Source of the DNA: Tubiluchus corallicola
Lineage: Eukaryota; Priapulida; Priapulimorpha; Priapulimorphida; Tubiluchidae
Assembly (NCBI GenBank): GCA_030141605.1
Contig: JAQGDQ010000058.1
Coordinates: 162,852 to 226,851 of the forward strand
DNA length: 64,000 nucleotides
Direction of reading: 5' to 3'
Shown here: piece after piece, positions 50,951 through 63,350 of the stretch
How positions within the stretch are numbered: position 1 is the first letter of the stretch
Layout of the letters: each line of letters starts with the position of its first letter
Position numbers and translations under genes: made by a program
The notes under the pieces: generated by a model
The model's database searches: none
Seen by the model: the letters and a program-made list of their open reading frames with translations, nothing else
Told to the model about the DNA's origin: nothing

Positions 50951-53900
50951 TTTACCCTGAAAGACAATACAGTTTTGCACAAATCACAGTTTGTTCAATA
51001 GTAAATACGTGATATACACACACGGTATTGCTTTGGTTAGGTTTAGTTGAAATAATATAAGCATTTATAGCTTGAGTTAAAGAAATTCATATCGTACCTG
51101 TTACTCCTGCAGTGTTGTGCAAATCATCTCCCTCCTGTAAAAAAATTTAACATTACAGCACATGTATTGCATTAATATACACACCACAAAACAATACAGT
51201 GCAGTTAAAACTATAAGAAGACGGTTACTAGTTCTGCTTTGTTTACTAAAGTCTGCTACAATAAAGAGAAAACCAGTAATTTGTTTAAATGTGATACAGT
51301 ATTAACGATCTGGTTTTTGTAAGTTAACAGAGTTAATGAAAATAAAGCAGGCTTATACCTCAGAAATAGATCCTCCCGTGCTAGCAGAGCGCCCTGGTGA
51401 CTGAAATTTAAATACGTTAAAAATTATGCAACACAAATTATGCTTGTAACACTGATACCATTAAAGTTGGTAATAAAAAACCCCCGAATGTAATTTCTTC
51501 TTGTCTGATTTCTTTCTTCTACACAAACACAAATATGTAAAAATTGGTGCTATACTGCCTAGCACATCGTGACAACTGAAAATATTCAAACAATATTCAT
51601 ACTATCAAGACATTCAGAAATTGAGTGCATTTGTTACTATGACAAAATGCAAAAAATACATATAGAACCTTGGAGTGACAGAGTATAATGAATGACATAA
51701 TTTGATTGCAACTATGAAGCACACTACAGAATTAAAGGCCAAGCATTTACTCACCCGCACGCCATCAAGAGAGCCAACTTTTGGAGACGCTTTTGTTTTG
51801 AAATCTAATTTGTGTTCTTCAATTTTTTTGTCGCCTCCTCCTGGTTGATGATCGGCATTTTCCAGGGAGCCTACTTTTGAGGCTGCATTCCACTTTACTT
51901 TTTCATCTAAAATCTAAAACCCAAATCATGAATAATACATTTAGTATTTGCCCGTAAGAAAGAAAGAGCAAAATTAAGTGTTGGTACGATAGCATTTGAT
52001 TTAGCGACTACAATAAAATTCTGTGTTCCATATTTTAACAATGGTGTGTAACTGTGTAATGCAGTACAACTTTGCAAGGGACAAGGCAGGTAATGCAAAC
52101 AATTCCTATAGAACTCTTGCATTTTGCAGGCATTATGGTGTAATTTGCTGTACACTGTGCATATCTTTCTTCTATCTATCAGTAGAGCAATGATAACGTT
52201 TAACCTCACACTGTAACATTATTACAGATAAAAATAACTTCATATGTTCAAAATTCTGCTACAGTTTCAAAATCGGGCAGTTGAAAGGGCAATTTGAATT
52301 TTGCTCACCGAGGTTTTACATGTATGATTTCACTGATCCAAACAAACATCAGTAACTTTTCTTACACAATTAAACAGGCACGAATCACAAAACACATTAC
52401 AGGTACTTATAAGAAGAAAACTAATGACATAATACAAAATTTAATGTAAAATTAAGGTACCACAACAATTTTCCCAATTCTAGAAATAACGTGAGGTTTA
52501 ATTGTAAGTATCAAATAAAAGATACCTAACTGATTTGATTTCTCGATTAAAACTTTTAGATATCAGTGACTATGACATTGGCAGATAAAAATACATGCGC
52601 ATCTTTGACTTTAGGCAACAAAGGTGCTCCCTGGAGCCTTCCATTCTATACTACGAAAGTGTGCACGCAATGGCATGTAGTGTTTTAACCACCGAAATAA
52701 AACTAAAAGCTAATCAAGCAACGATTACACAGGCTCTTAGATGCCTCGATTAAATAAGTAATAAATCCACAAACCTTTACGTTACCACCGCCTGGTGAAT
52801 GTTTCGCATTCTCTAAAGATCCAACGCGCGATTCTACTTTCCACTCTAAATGCTCACTTATAATCTTCACAAAATTGCAAACAAAAAGAAGCAGCAATTA
52901 CTAAATTATTTGTTTGCTGTAAGTATATATATATATATATATATATATATGAGCTTTGAAAAAACGTGCATTAGCAAATAAAAATTTTGAAATTTTTAAC
53001 AACAGTAAATTGATACCAAAAAGTTGCAAGCTTCCAGCAAATAATAGATGGACTTTTGCAGTTATTTCATGACTCAATAGTATAACAGAAGTTTTTTTTT
53101 GGTAACCATGTTCAAGATGAAATCGATTATTTTTCAATTCATTACTCAGAATACCACAGTTTATTTTTTATCACATATGTTAACGAAAGCTATAATTGCG
53201 AGTAAGCTGAAATATGATGACAGAAATTTTGTTACTTATATACTATACAATGCAGCTACTTTTTTGAAGCTTAAAAAAAAATGTGATGTTTTTGTGACAG
53301 TAACAATGAATCTATAGGTTTTTGCAGATCATTCGTATTTACAAAACAAAACTTTTGGAAAAGCTCTCAGTGGAATGTATGGGTCTGATGAAATACACGT
53401 GAAATGTTTATTACCGTATATACTCGCATATAAGCCTACATCGCATATAAGCCGACCCCCTAAAACTGCTTTAAAATGGCCAGTTTTTGCAAAAACCCGT
53501 ATATAAGCCGACCATCAACTTGTCTAATTTTACTCCATACCCAATCAACAAAATTGATCCCTTTTTGTCACATTTTGTTAATTGGGTATTTTTGGTTCAT
53601 AGAAATTTTTTACTATAAAGATGTAAAATGCTTACTTTTATGTTACATACTAGAAGAAATAGAAGAAATTATACATTTTGATATGAATAAAGAAGAAAAT
53701 ATTTTGTTTTCTATTTATTCACAAAAAATTATAACATTTCTGTTTATAATTTAACGTAGTGTTCTTAAAAATAATTAGAAACCTTCGAAATCATTGTCAC
53801 TACCACCCTCATCGTCAAATTTTTGTGCAATTTTCGTTCTCTGTCTCAAACTCATAGAGTGTCTGTTCAGAAAACGTGTACGCCAACTGTGGAAGCAGTG

Positions 53901-56900
53901 AACCCTTCATATTTATTGGCTATCATTATTGGAAAAAATGAAAACAAGTAGATTTAATATTAAACCCGTATACATTTTTAACATTTTTTATCTAATGAAT
54001 ACAAAAAGCAGACATTTATTGAAATGTGAATTTTTTCTAAAAAAAAGTGGGTGGACAGCGATCCTCCACGATCCCCCTCCAATACACCACTGGTGACACA
54101 CAACCAAATAAAGAGTCAGATAGCGATGAAAATGTGTGGCTGGAAAATTGGCAATAGTGTCTGTCCTTGTGTTCATTTTGTTCCATGCGCATATAAGCGG
54201 ACCCCCTGATTTCAGTATTGTATTTTATAGTTCTAAATTCGGCTTATATGCGAGTATATACGGTATATCTTATTTTTTCAATTAGATGAAGACATCATTA
54301 ATTGTTCTGGTGTAATTCAATATACCATGTACACCCCTTGCTTATTTGTTACTGTTTTTTTAGTACTTTAGAATGTTGTTACAATCGAATTTTTATCATT
54401 GAACTTATTCTTAATTAATGAAAATTGGGCTTCCTTGCTAGGTACTTCTCATCAATCAACACCAAAAATTAGTCAACTCTTCACTGAGCCATGGTCCACT
54501 TCTTCACAAAATTTAATTGAAATCTAACTCGTGGATAAACAAGAAAACAGACATAGAATTCATTCACTAAAGTTATAAGTAAGCAATAAAAAATAGAGTT
54601 GATTTTTTTAGCTAATAATGAAAATCTAACAAAATTTTTGTTGTCAGGCACTCCCAATATAATCTCCTTGGCAGAATGTTATGCTAGCAGTTTGTTAAAT
54701 AAACCAGTCTTTTGGCATCCATTGCAAGGATCTTAGACTTCCCCTTTCAATACCTTTCATTTCGTCAAAGCATAGATTGCCGAAGCCTTTTGACTGGTAC
54801 TATACTGAAAGTGAAGCCAGAATGGTTTCGATAAATACTGTGACAGACTAGTGTCTTAATAACATTATTTCTACACAATGTTACCTTTTTATCACCGCCT
54901 TTTGGTTTATGTTTCACGTTATCAAATGTGCCAACTTTACTTTGAACACTTTTGAAATCCAGCTTACGACTTTCGATCTTCTTTGCTCCACCCTTCGGCT
55001 GATGGGTTGCATTACCGAGTGAACCCACTTTGGACTGCACATTCCATTCTAGCTTTTGACTGTAAATCTGAAAACCAATAATCAGACATGTTAGAAGTAT
55101 GAATGCAAAATGCCCAATTTCTAACAGTTTTCCCTTGAACAAAGGAAGTGGGGGTTAAATAAAAAGTCTTCCTTTTGTATATAATAAGAGAAAGATAAAT
55201 CCAAACTTCAGATCAATAGTGAAATACTACCTAAGGTAAACAAAATGCAATAATAAGTTTTCTGAGCAGATACTCTGATGACATGAAATGTTTGTTCACT
55301 AAAACATCATTTCGAACAAAACAAATGGCAGATAGTCATATAGACAATGGACTCAAACTTATCACAGCAAGAATTAATGGTCTACAAAACAAAAGCACCT
55401 TGTTGATTCTAGCTGAAATATTAGCTAGGTATACTTGTTTTCCATACATATACTTGCATTAACTGCATATTTGTATTCTAAGAAACCATCAGAAATATCC
55501 AATAAAATTTCTAAAATTCTACATAGCACTCCACAATCCACAATCCACATAGCTGATGCATCGGCAAGCTGCATTGGGAACTTAAAGGGGAAGAAAAATG
55601 AATTTTATCCTAGAAAACTTTCCATGCAAAGTTAGCATTACGTTTATCTGTTTGAAAGACTTATGTTATTGAAAAAAATTCTTAATAATTTAAAATGTTT
55701 GTGCCAGCTGGTAAAACTGTACTGCATCACCATCCAAATGTGTACCACTGATTCACCAAAGAATACATTTTGATCTTACTGATAATGTAAAGTAATTTAT
55801 ACTTTTGTTTAGTTAGGGCAAATGTGTTACGAATGCTCTGATTATTTTTTCAAACTTTACGCGATGTTATCTAAACTTGATTCAAACGATTTACTGTTAG
55901 CTGCGTTTCAAAATAGCTGTGTCTAACAGTTATCATGGGAGTTTAAATTTACAAGTATTATACAGCATTGCTGCTAATACAAGCTCTGTGTGCAACAAGA
56001 TAGTATGTAAGTTTCAAGAGAAACTTTTTAAGTTTTATTTGTAAAGAGTGTTTTCTTTAAGCGGTCAATGCTTTAAGCGGTCAATGCCAAATGTTCTTGA
56101 CTATCTACAGACAGAAATTCATAAGCAAACACAGAAAATTGTTTTGCTTCATACCTTTTTCTTCCCACCACCTGGAATGTGTCCTGCATTCTCTGTCGAC
56201 CCGACTTTTGACTTAGCTCTGACTTCTGGCTTTGCGTCAACAATCTTTACCTGTCCACCACCTAAACCAAGTTCAATAAGTATGCATCAATGTAAATGAC
56301 TTTTTTAAACAACTTTACAAATCTCACTGAACTTTGTCTAATTTAGAATGTTAGCATTGTACTTTCAAGACCCATGAAAGGATAAAATAGAAAGGCAACT
56401 AAAGATATGAAACAGATAAGAAACAGATAAAACAAATAATACAACTAGATAACTGTATATAGACTGGAACTGCAAAGCTAGTTATATTGTTAGTTATAAA
56501 CTTACAGATAAGTGAATATGTCAGGAATTAGAAAATGCATAAGTTAAATAACTTAATTCATTACCAGGTTTATATTTTATGTTATCAGTTGAACCCACTT
56601 TTGACTTGACATCTTTAGCTGAGGGACTTTTGACTGGCGGTGTCGTACCTGGAAAAAGACAATTGTCTATTTTTCAATTTTTCTAAACTTTCTGAGTTTA
56701 CAAAAAAATTAAAATCTACCAAATTTGAACTTTTACACAAAGGTATAAAGTACGAGCTGGCAATTTGTAAACAAAAACTGATGCAAACCGAATGTACACA
56801 GAGTCACAGACATGAGAAATCAACATTAACACTGATATGTATTTTGAAACAATGAATTAATATCTGCATTGCAGCTCACTTTACATCGTGAGATTTACAC

Positions 56901-59900
56901 CTGTCTTCAAGTTTGTCCTATAACCAGAATGAGAATGCAAAAATATACCTGCTCGTGGTGTGTTACTTCGTCGCACCTGCCCAGAAGTACCCACAGTGCC
57001 AGCATTCCAGCCAGGTGATGATTTCTTCGTGGTAGGTGTTGTTCTTTTAGCATCAGCTGGACTTGTCCGCTGAAAGTAAAACCAGGTTCATTAACAAACA
57101 TTTAGTGCGCGTTGTAAACACTCATTAATATATTGATGCACAACTATTTTTTAATCAACCCTTCACTTGCCTTATGAGTAACAGGATTATAAATTGTACA
57201 GTTGCTTTTTAATGTCAGTAAGCTAGAGCATTTTAAACTTTGAAATAAAGCATAAAAATATTGTTATAAATTTTAATTCATTAAAACACATACATCTTTT
57301 CAGCTTTTCCTACATTACAAAAGCATCAGAATGTTTAGCCCTACATATATATTATGCTATAGCTACAGCAGCTGGATTCCTTTGACTGAGAAATGTTTGT
57401 GGGCATACCAAATTGTGGTTGTGTAAATAAACACCTATCATATGAAAAGTAAACCACAAGTTCTAGTGAACATCACAAAGTGAAATTTAACACCTTGAAC
57501 AAAGTTGGCAAAGAAGAGAAAGTAAAACTGAGTATAGGAGGCGAACATAGAGAGAGAGAGAGGGAGAGAGAGAGAGAGAGAGAGGAGACTAAAGAGAAAT
57601 CTGAAGTTTTGTCACCATACAGAATAAAATTAATCATTAGGCTTAGCTTTATAAAAAATTTATGGAAAGGTGCATATATTATATGGCTATTTTCAATTCA
57701 AGGGAGCAGTGAAAGGCCGAGTAAAATTATAAAACATATGTGAATGCTGAATACCAATATGGTCACTCGGTAAACAATCCTAATTGAGCTGCTTGTGGAA
57801 ATAATAAACAAAACCAATAATTTGGACTAGTGCAAAGAAGAGAGTGAAAACCTACACTGCACTGCAGTATTGATTACACGCTCAATCAAACAAGCAATTA
57901 GACAAGGCTTCCAACAAACTATCCCTCAGAAAAGCAAAGTGAAAAACTTTGTATTTGTTTTGTAGCCAGTGAACGTGCAAAGTTCATTTATGTGCACATT
58001 TATACTAGCATAGTGACTCCTGTAAAATGGATGAATGAATAAATGCCTGAATAAATGCATAAATAAAGTTTATGAATGTTGTTCTGACCAGTTTAACAAA
58101 AATTTGAGAACAGTATTGCCATTCTGATGAAAAAAATATAACACATATCACACAACACAAGACACTATGATCATTATTTGGAGTGCTCTCATTTGTGGCT
58201 GCAATTAAAGGTTCAGTATTGACGTGAAAGATCAGATTCTCTATTTTCGCCATTCGCAACAGTATATTTCTTGGTCTCTATTTTAATTTTGATAGTTAAA
58301 TTAAGCTGCCTTGAAATAAGAATGCTTAATTTTTTCGCCGTTTGTTTTAATAATTTTAGATTCTGATAGCAATAACAAATTTCTTTGAATGCAAAGTTTT
58401 TGAAATAGATAGTTTTTCTCACTAACTAGTTACACAAGTACACTGAAATGATATCACTTTTCTGTTCATATTCAGCTATTATGCTGAAATACCTTTCAAG
58501 TCTAATGATGGTTTTTTTTAATTAACTCAAAACGTACTGTGCAAGGAAGTATAGGCCACCATGTTTTTTACAGTAGCCACTCTTTTTTGTTATTTATTCA
58601 TTAAATATTTACCGGTATTCATTATTTCTACATTTAGACAGTGCATTCTACTGGCATGTAGGTGTTAGTTTTGCTAAACTCACCTCATCATGGTAACTCG
58701 CCAGAAAATTTTGAAGAGTTTAGTAGTGTTATTAATGATGATTTCATCATTTAAATTTGCGCACCCTACATGTGCTGCATATTTCATAATGAGCGTCGAT
58801 ACATGAACATTTACGTAGCATCCACTGGGACGTAGCTCAGCCAGTATCCACATGCATAATGTAAACAACAAGGCCCGTCTTAATAGGCTTTCTGCTTGAT
58901 ATCTTAATCAATAATCTTATCATTTATAATAAACAGCTCGATTAATAACTAATATTTAGAGGTGGTTAAACCGATATATGAAAATATTACCTGGACATTA
59001 ATGTCAAATAGACTAAGCAAAAGATTTTTTGACATTTTTGCTATTTAGGATTGCACGCTGTCTTAGTTGGCTAACGTAACAGATAATTCCACAAGCCTTG
59101 TGGACTAACCAGTCTTGCTCTCTAAGCAACGAGTGCATTTTTACTTCAGGATAACTTTATGACTGTTCCACTAAGCGAAGTGCTTTTCTCAGTTGATCAA
59201 ATATTCATTGATATCGTTAAACATTTACATCATATTGTGTTATAGGGAAGATACAAGGTCTAGTGTAGCAGTAAAGTAGGTTACAAGACGCCTAAAAGCT
59301 TAATCAATTAAATGCCATTGCAGCAAGAGTTTTTTAAATTTGCTCATGTATATCAGACTGTTCTCATTAGTAGCAGAGAAATAATTTAGAAATACAATTT
59401 TAAACGCACAAAAAACACCAGACATCCACAAAATGTTTCTTGATAAATTCCCTTGAGAGGAATAAGCCAAAACTGGACAAATTTGTTGTTTATTTTCCAG
59501 TACATTTGGGAGCTTATAATCTTTATTTCTCTATAATTCTTTCATAATTCTGAACTTTTAATGTTTGTGTCTTAAATCAATAAACAAGATGGTTTAATTA
59601 ATACATAATAATGTTAATCTAAAGTAATGATTAATAGGTTAAGCTAATCATCTTTGCATAAGACCAACCTTGTCTTTTGAGGGCGTTGTAGATGAGGTTT
59701 TTGTTGTAGTTGTCGTAGTGGTCTTCTTCTCTACAGAACGGCCAGTATCCCCCCCTGATTTGGTTATCGTAGTTGTCGTCGTCGCTGTTTTCACTTCTTT
59801 GTTGATCACTTCTTGCTTCTGTAGACGAAAATTTCAATTAGTTTCAACTTCGATTATTATGAGTCTCAAGACCCTAACTAACACTGCTTTGATTTTCTTG

Positions 59901-60574
59901 TCCAGCAGTATTATTGATATTTGCCATAAAGGTTTGCACTGTTTGTAGCAATAGGTGCTGCCACTTACAAAGTGACTCATAAATCATTCACCAGCGAAAT
60001 ATTTAACTTGATATATTTCGTAGAAGGTCAAGGTAAGCTAAGTTAGGCTACATGGTTTTAAAAAATTTCCTCTATTAGAAACTATCGTATCACTGTTGTT
60101 CATGTTTGTTGAAGTAACGAGTTTTCCAGCAAATGGAATGTCTCAGCATTTTTATAAAGCATTTTCAAGAAAAAATAAAACAGGAAAGATGCTAAAAGAA
60201 ATTAGGCAGAACATTACAACCAAATGACCAAGAACCTTTTGCATTACCAGAAAGCAGACTGAAGACAAAGCAGGTATAGGCCTAACAGATATGAAATCAG
60301 ATCAGTAGTGATCTATGTACATATTATAAATGATCACATAACTTGTACATTTCACTTAGCTAATTTATAGCAATTTCTTTGGTTCAAACACGCACCGGCT
60401 GAGAGAATATATTGGATGATATGTTCTGTCTGCTTTACTCTATCTGCTGTATTGAGACTATGTTCTGTCTAGTTACAGCTAATAAAAATGTTTGCCAAAC
60501 CCAGGTAAATTATTCACAAAAAAAGAAGTGAGGTACCTTTGGTGATTCTTCTTCCACTCCGCTATCACTGCCTT
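50951..60574 (-). CDS. Tau/MAP2/MAP4-family microtubule-associated protein (3' part, eleven exons)
   Basis: Exons in transcript order: 60574-60537, 59818-59669, 57069-56949, 56648-56565, 56261-56155, 55067-54885, 52864-52775, 51913-51755, 51400-51359, 51134-51098 and 50955-50951 (stop TAA). Phases join, giving the last 337 residues. A Thr/Ser/Lys-rich, basic proline-rich region (exons 2-3) precedes a microtubule-binding array. Its repeat cores, in order, are SKVGSTDNIKYKPGGG, SKVGSTENAGHIPGGG, SKVGSLGNATHQPKGG, SKVGTFDNVKHKPKGG, SRVGSLENAKHSPGGG, SKVGSLENADHQPGGG and a degenerate SPKVGSLDGVR. Vertebrate tau has three or four such repeats. The linkers (KKIESRKLDF, KKIEEHKLDF) and the tail SPGRSASTGGSISE match the vertebrate layout (KKIETHKLTF; SSTGSID). 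It binds along microtubules in the cytoplasm. The 5' exons (projection domain) were not recognised, so this model is partial. Confidence 0.93.
52924..52950. repeat. (TA)n microsatellite
   Basis: About 27 bases of TA, 60 bases upstream (in transcript sense) of the MAP exon at 52864-52775. Confidence 0.9.
53414..54263. mobile_element. TA-flanked DNA transposon (CCGTATATACTCGC ends)
   Basis: An 850-bp element in a MAP intron. The left end is CCGTATATACTCGCATATAA and the right end TTATATGCGAGTATATACGG, perfect inverted repeats, each next to a TA target site. Several internal copies of GCATATAAGCCGACC follow the left end and precede the right end. It has no intact transposase. The terminal sequence resembles a family met in many animal genomes. 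Confidence 0.85.
55580..56070 (+). mobile_element. TTAA-type MITE family, copy 2
   Basis: It starts CTTAAAGGGGAAGAAAAATG and ends TTTTCTTTAAG. It aligns along its length with 61311-61792 and, inverted, with 18560-19256. It lies between two MAP exons. At its right edge a 16-base unit containing TTTAAGCGGTCAATG is tandemly repeated (about 56056-56086). Confidence 0.75.
57070..59668 (-). other. MAP intron with (GA)n tract, no gene seen
   Basis: A 2.6 kb AT-rich intron between MAP exons. It contains an imperfect (GA)n run at about 57551-57585. Short open frames are not conserved-looking, and no transposon end was recognised. Confidence 0.6.
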
Positions 60575-61310
60575 CTGTAAATAAATTTAATAGACTTTAG
60601 GTTTCTCAACAACCATTTTACTTCTACTGTGTAGCTTAATGTCATTGCAAATAGTTACAAATTATTGTGTACTGTATTATTTTAGTTTTACGCATGCCAA
60701 AATGCAATCATCTCAAGCTAGCGACATCCTCTGCAGTTTTGTATTAGGCCATACGTTTTGTTGTAGGCTCTACTTAAGCCCTAAAATATAAAAACAATAT
60801 ATTTTTAGAATTTAATGTGTCCACATTTGACAGAAGTTTAACAAATTGCCAAACAAGTCATCATTTTCATAGTTTTTCTCATTGCATTAAGTAATACAAT
60901 GAATTTCATGTGTATAATTAAGTTTACTGAGGTAAAATCAGCAGCTATGTTTCCGTGATTAAAAGCTTCAGATAAATTTACTACATGTTTTCCCAAATAA
61001 ACATATAAGGCTAGTTGCAGCAAATGAAACTGCATGTACTTTCTATTTTCTTGCAAATATTAAATAGGCAGGTGAGAACATTTAATTCAACTGTTGTTTT
61101 ATGCTGACTTGCATGTAGATACAAATTTTGAAGTTCACAAAATGCTTGTATCCAAATTGTACTTCTTCACACACGGTCATACAGAGAATATGTAAACCTG
61201 CATTAAGAATAAGTTTCAATTTACTCAGTCGTTAGATTGTTATATTTGGGGTGAAAGCGTCACAAATAATCATATGAACATGGACTTGTACACATCTGAG
61301 GCATGACTTT
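60575..61310. other. Upstream MAP intron or 5' flank, no feature seen
   Basis: AT-rich sequence upstream of the first recognised MAP exon. No exon, repeat or promoter could be supported. Confidence 0.5.
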
Positions 61311-61792
61311 ATTAAAGGGAAGGAAAATGTAATTTTAAAGCATGTCCCAAAAACTTGCCATACAGTTATATTATTTAGCATTACGATTACCTGTTCAAAA
61401 GACATATGCAACTGTAAAAGAAAATTCTTAGTATAAAATGATTGCCCAACTGGTAAAATGTCACCAGCTCGCTATCCCAGTGTGCAACAAAAACGTCACA
61501 GATTTGCCAAGAAACACATATATTGATCTTATTGACAAGCTAAAGCAAATTATACTTTTGCTTAGTTAGTGAAGCGTGTGCTACGACTGCTCTGATTATT
61601 TTTTCGAACTTCTTCAATTTCTTACTCAATGACGGCTCTTTAAAATGGCTGCCCCTAGCTATCAGCTCGAGAGAGTTTTACACAGCACTACTGGCTTTAC
61701 TGCTAATACAAGTTCTGTATACAGTAAGGCAGTAAAAAGTTTCAAAAGGAATTTTAGCTTTATGTAATACTGCTCTTTCCTTGTCCTTTAAA
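61311..61792 (+). mobile_element. TTAA-type MITE family, copy 3
   Basis: A 482-bp element. The left end TTAAAGGGAAGGAAAATG and the right end CTTTCCTTGTCCTTTAA are imperfect inverted repeats starting and ending in TTAA, which suggests the TTAA target choice of piggyBac-type elements. No coding capacity. Copies at 55580 and, inverted, at 18560. Confidence 0.75.
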
Positions 61793-62050
61793 CCGAACGT
61801 GCACAAGTAAGAAAGTTCGTCATACGTCCCGACTTTTTGACACCAAAGATAGTTAGGCTTTTCTGCAACAATGTGGGAAAATCCATCATGTCCACAGCCT
61901 GTCCGAGATCAGTATTTCTAAGTGTGGTAACAGTGCCAGGACCAGATAAAAACATAGGCATGGTATGGACAAGGCCCCTTCAGGCGCATGTCACAGCACG
62001 GCACAGTAGCACGGCTAAACAGCATCTGACTGTGATTAATTAACACTTTG

Positions 62051-62140
62051 GGTAAGGGAAGCCGAATGGTTATAGTGTATGCTTAGCAAACGAAGTTAAG
62101 CAGGCTTGGCTGCGGAATGGGTGGATGACTACCTCAACAA
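62051..62140 (+). mobile_element. Possible 5S rRNA-derived SINE head
   Basis: GAAGTTAAGCAGGCTTGG followed by GGGTGGATGACTACCT resembles the internal control region of 5S rRNA (the usual GAAGTTAAGCAG... GGATGGGTGACC...CCT), preceded by a tRNA A-box-like TGGTTATAGTG. It is too short and diverged to be a working 5S gene. The assignment rests on motif likeness only. Confidence 0.35.
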
Positions 62141-62205
62141 ATTGTCTCTAGGCAGTTTCACCTCTTGCCACACTGCCAACACACATTATTTCATTGAGGG
62201 ATGGT

Positions 62206-62296
62206 TGTACAAAGCACACATCCAAACGTAGCTAAGCTATTTATTGCCAATATATATGTATGTGTATATACACATAGCTTAGGTGTGCTTTGTACA
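62206..62296. repeat. Hairpin-forming inverted repeat
   Basis: TGTACAAAGCACAC (62206-62219) and GTGTGCTTTGTACA (62283-62296) are perfect inverted copies. Inside them TAAGCTAT and ATAGCTTA pair as well, leaving an AT-rich loop. The right arm runs straight into the CA/CGCA microsatellite. Confidence 0.75.
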
Positions 62297-62306
62297 CACA
62301 CACGCA

Positions 62307-62338
<32 letters not shown>

Positions 62339-62346
62339 CACACATA
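62296..62346. repeat. (CA)n/(CGCA)n microsatellite
   Basis: CA dinucleotides surrounding six ACGC units. The open frame with alternating Thr-His is an artefact. Confidence 0.95.
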
Positions 62347-63039
62347 TATACCGATTCAGTATCTCCTCTTAAAAGTATCTCCTTAATAACTAATTAGGTT
62401 CCAACCCTGCCACAACAATCAAGATAATAGGTAGGATCTGCTGTATAATAAAACGTCAGCGGAAGTTGGAGGGACTCCATATGGTATTGAACTATTGATT
62501 AACTTCTGAGTGCTTAGAACACACCTAGCTAATCCATCTTGATTAATTATAATAATTGCACCCTGAGATTAATTATGCATGCGGCACTCTCTAGCGATTT
62601 ACTGTTTACAAGTGTTATCATTTTATGCTTTTAACATAGCATCCCTTTACAATTTTCTGCTTTCTTAGCAAAAGATGGCGCCACACATGATTTTCGACAC
62701 CTGTAGAAGATAATCATACCGGAAAAATTTATCCACATCAGATACACACAATTTACAATAAACTGAGTTTACTGATAATCTACCATAGAAGGGATGTTAT
62801 AGGAGTCAAGTAAATCAGTTGGAGGAGATCTGATGAATTAGATTTTCCAGAAAAATAGACTAGTATTGTGGAAACTGGAAAAAAGAATCGTGTATTTAAA
62901 AGAAAACATGGTGCTTTTTTCATATTCTACCCCATTCTGAAGAACAGAAAAACTTATACATTTTTGTAACTATGACAATGCCAAAGTGTTTGTGATAATT
63001 AAACAATGGCATAGAAACTTAAGTAACGGCCGGGGACCC

Positions 63040-63350
63040 CAGCTATTGATAACATCTCAAATGAATATAATTTTCAACATCATAAACATTGAACGAGCAT
63101 GTGCTTCACGTGTTTACAAAATCGAAAATTGAAGTACAGTGTACAACATTCAGTGTGACGCTCAAAAATTCGGCAAATTTTAAGTTTAAAAATTTAAATT
63201 TTATGTTTGCCGCTGTGCTTACGCGCATGAGCACTCGAACGTGTGCACTACGTCACGACTGAATAACATCTGAACTGTCCCATTAAATTAGCCGCGCCAT
63301 GTCGAAATTAGGTTTCTGCGGGTAATAATTCTCTCACATAAGTTATTCTC
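63040..63350. repeat. Dispersed repeat, copy 2 (inverted relative to 12890-13200)
   Basis: A diverged reverse-complement relative of 12890-13200, locally richer in CpG (ACGCGCATGAGCACTCGAAC). The remaining 63351-64000 holds no recognised feature apart from a pyrimidine-rich (CT/CCT) run at the very end. Confidence 0.55.

Noticed and set aside
58820-58860. tRNA A-box-like GTAGCTCAGCCAG
   Set aside because: No B box or cloverleaf follows within the needed distance.
62051-62140. Functional 5S rRNA gene
   Set aside because: Only short internal-control-like words match; length and the remaining sequence do not.
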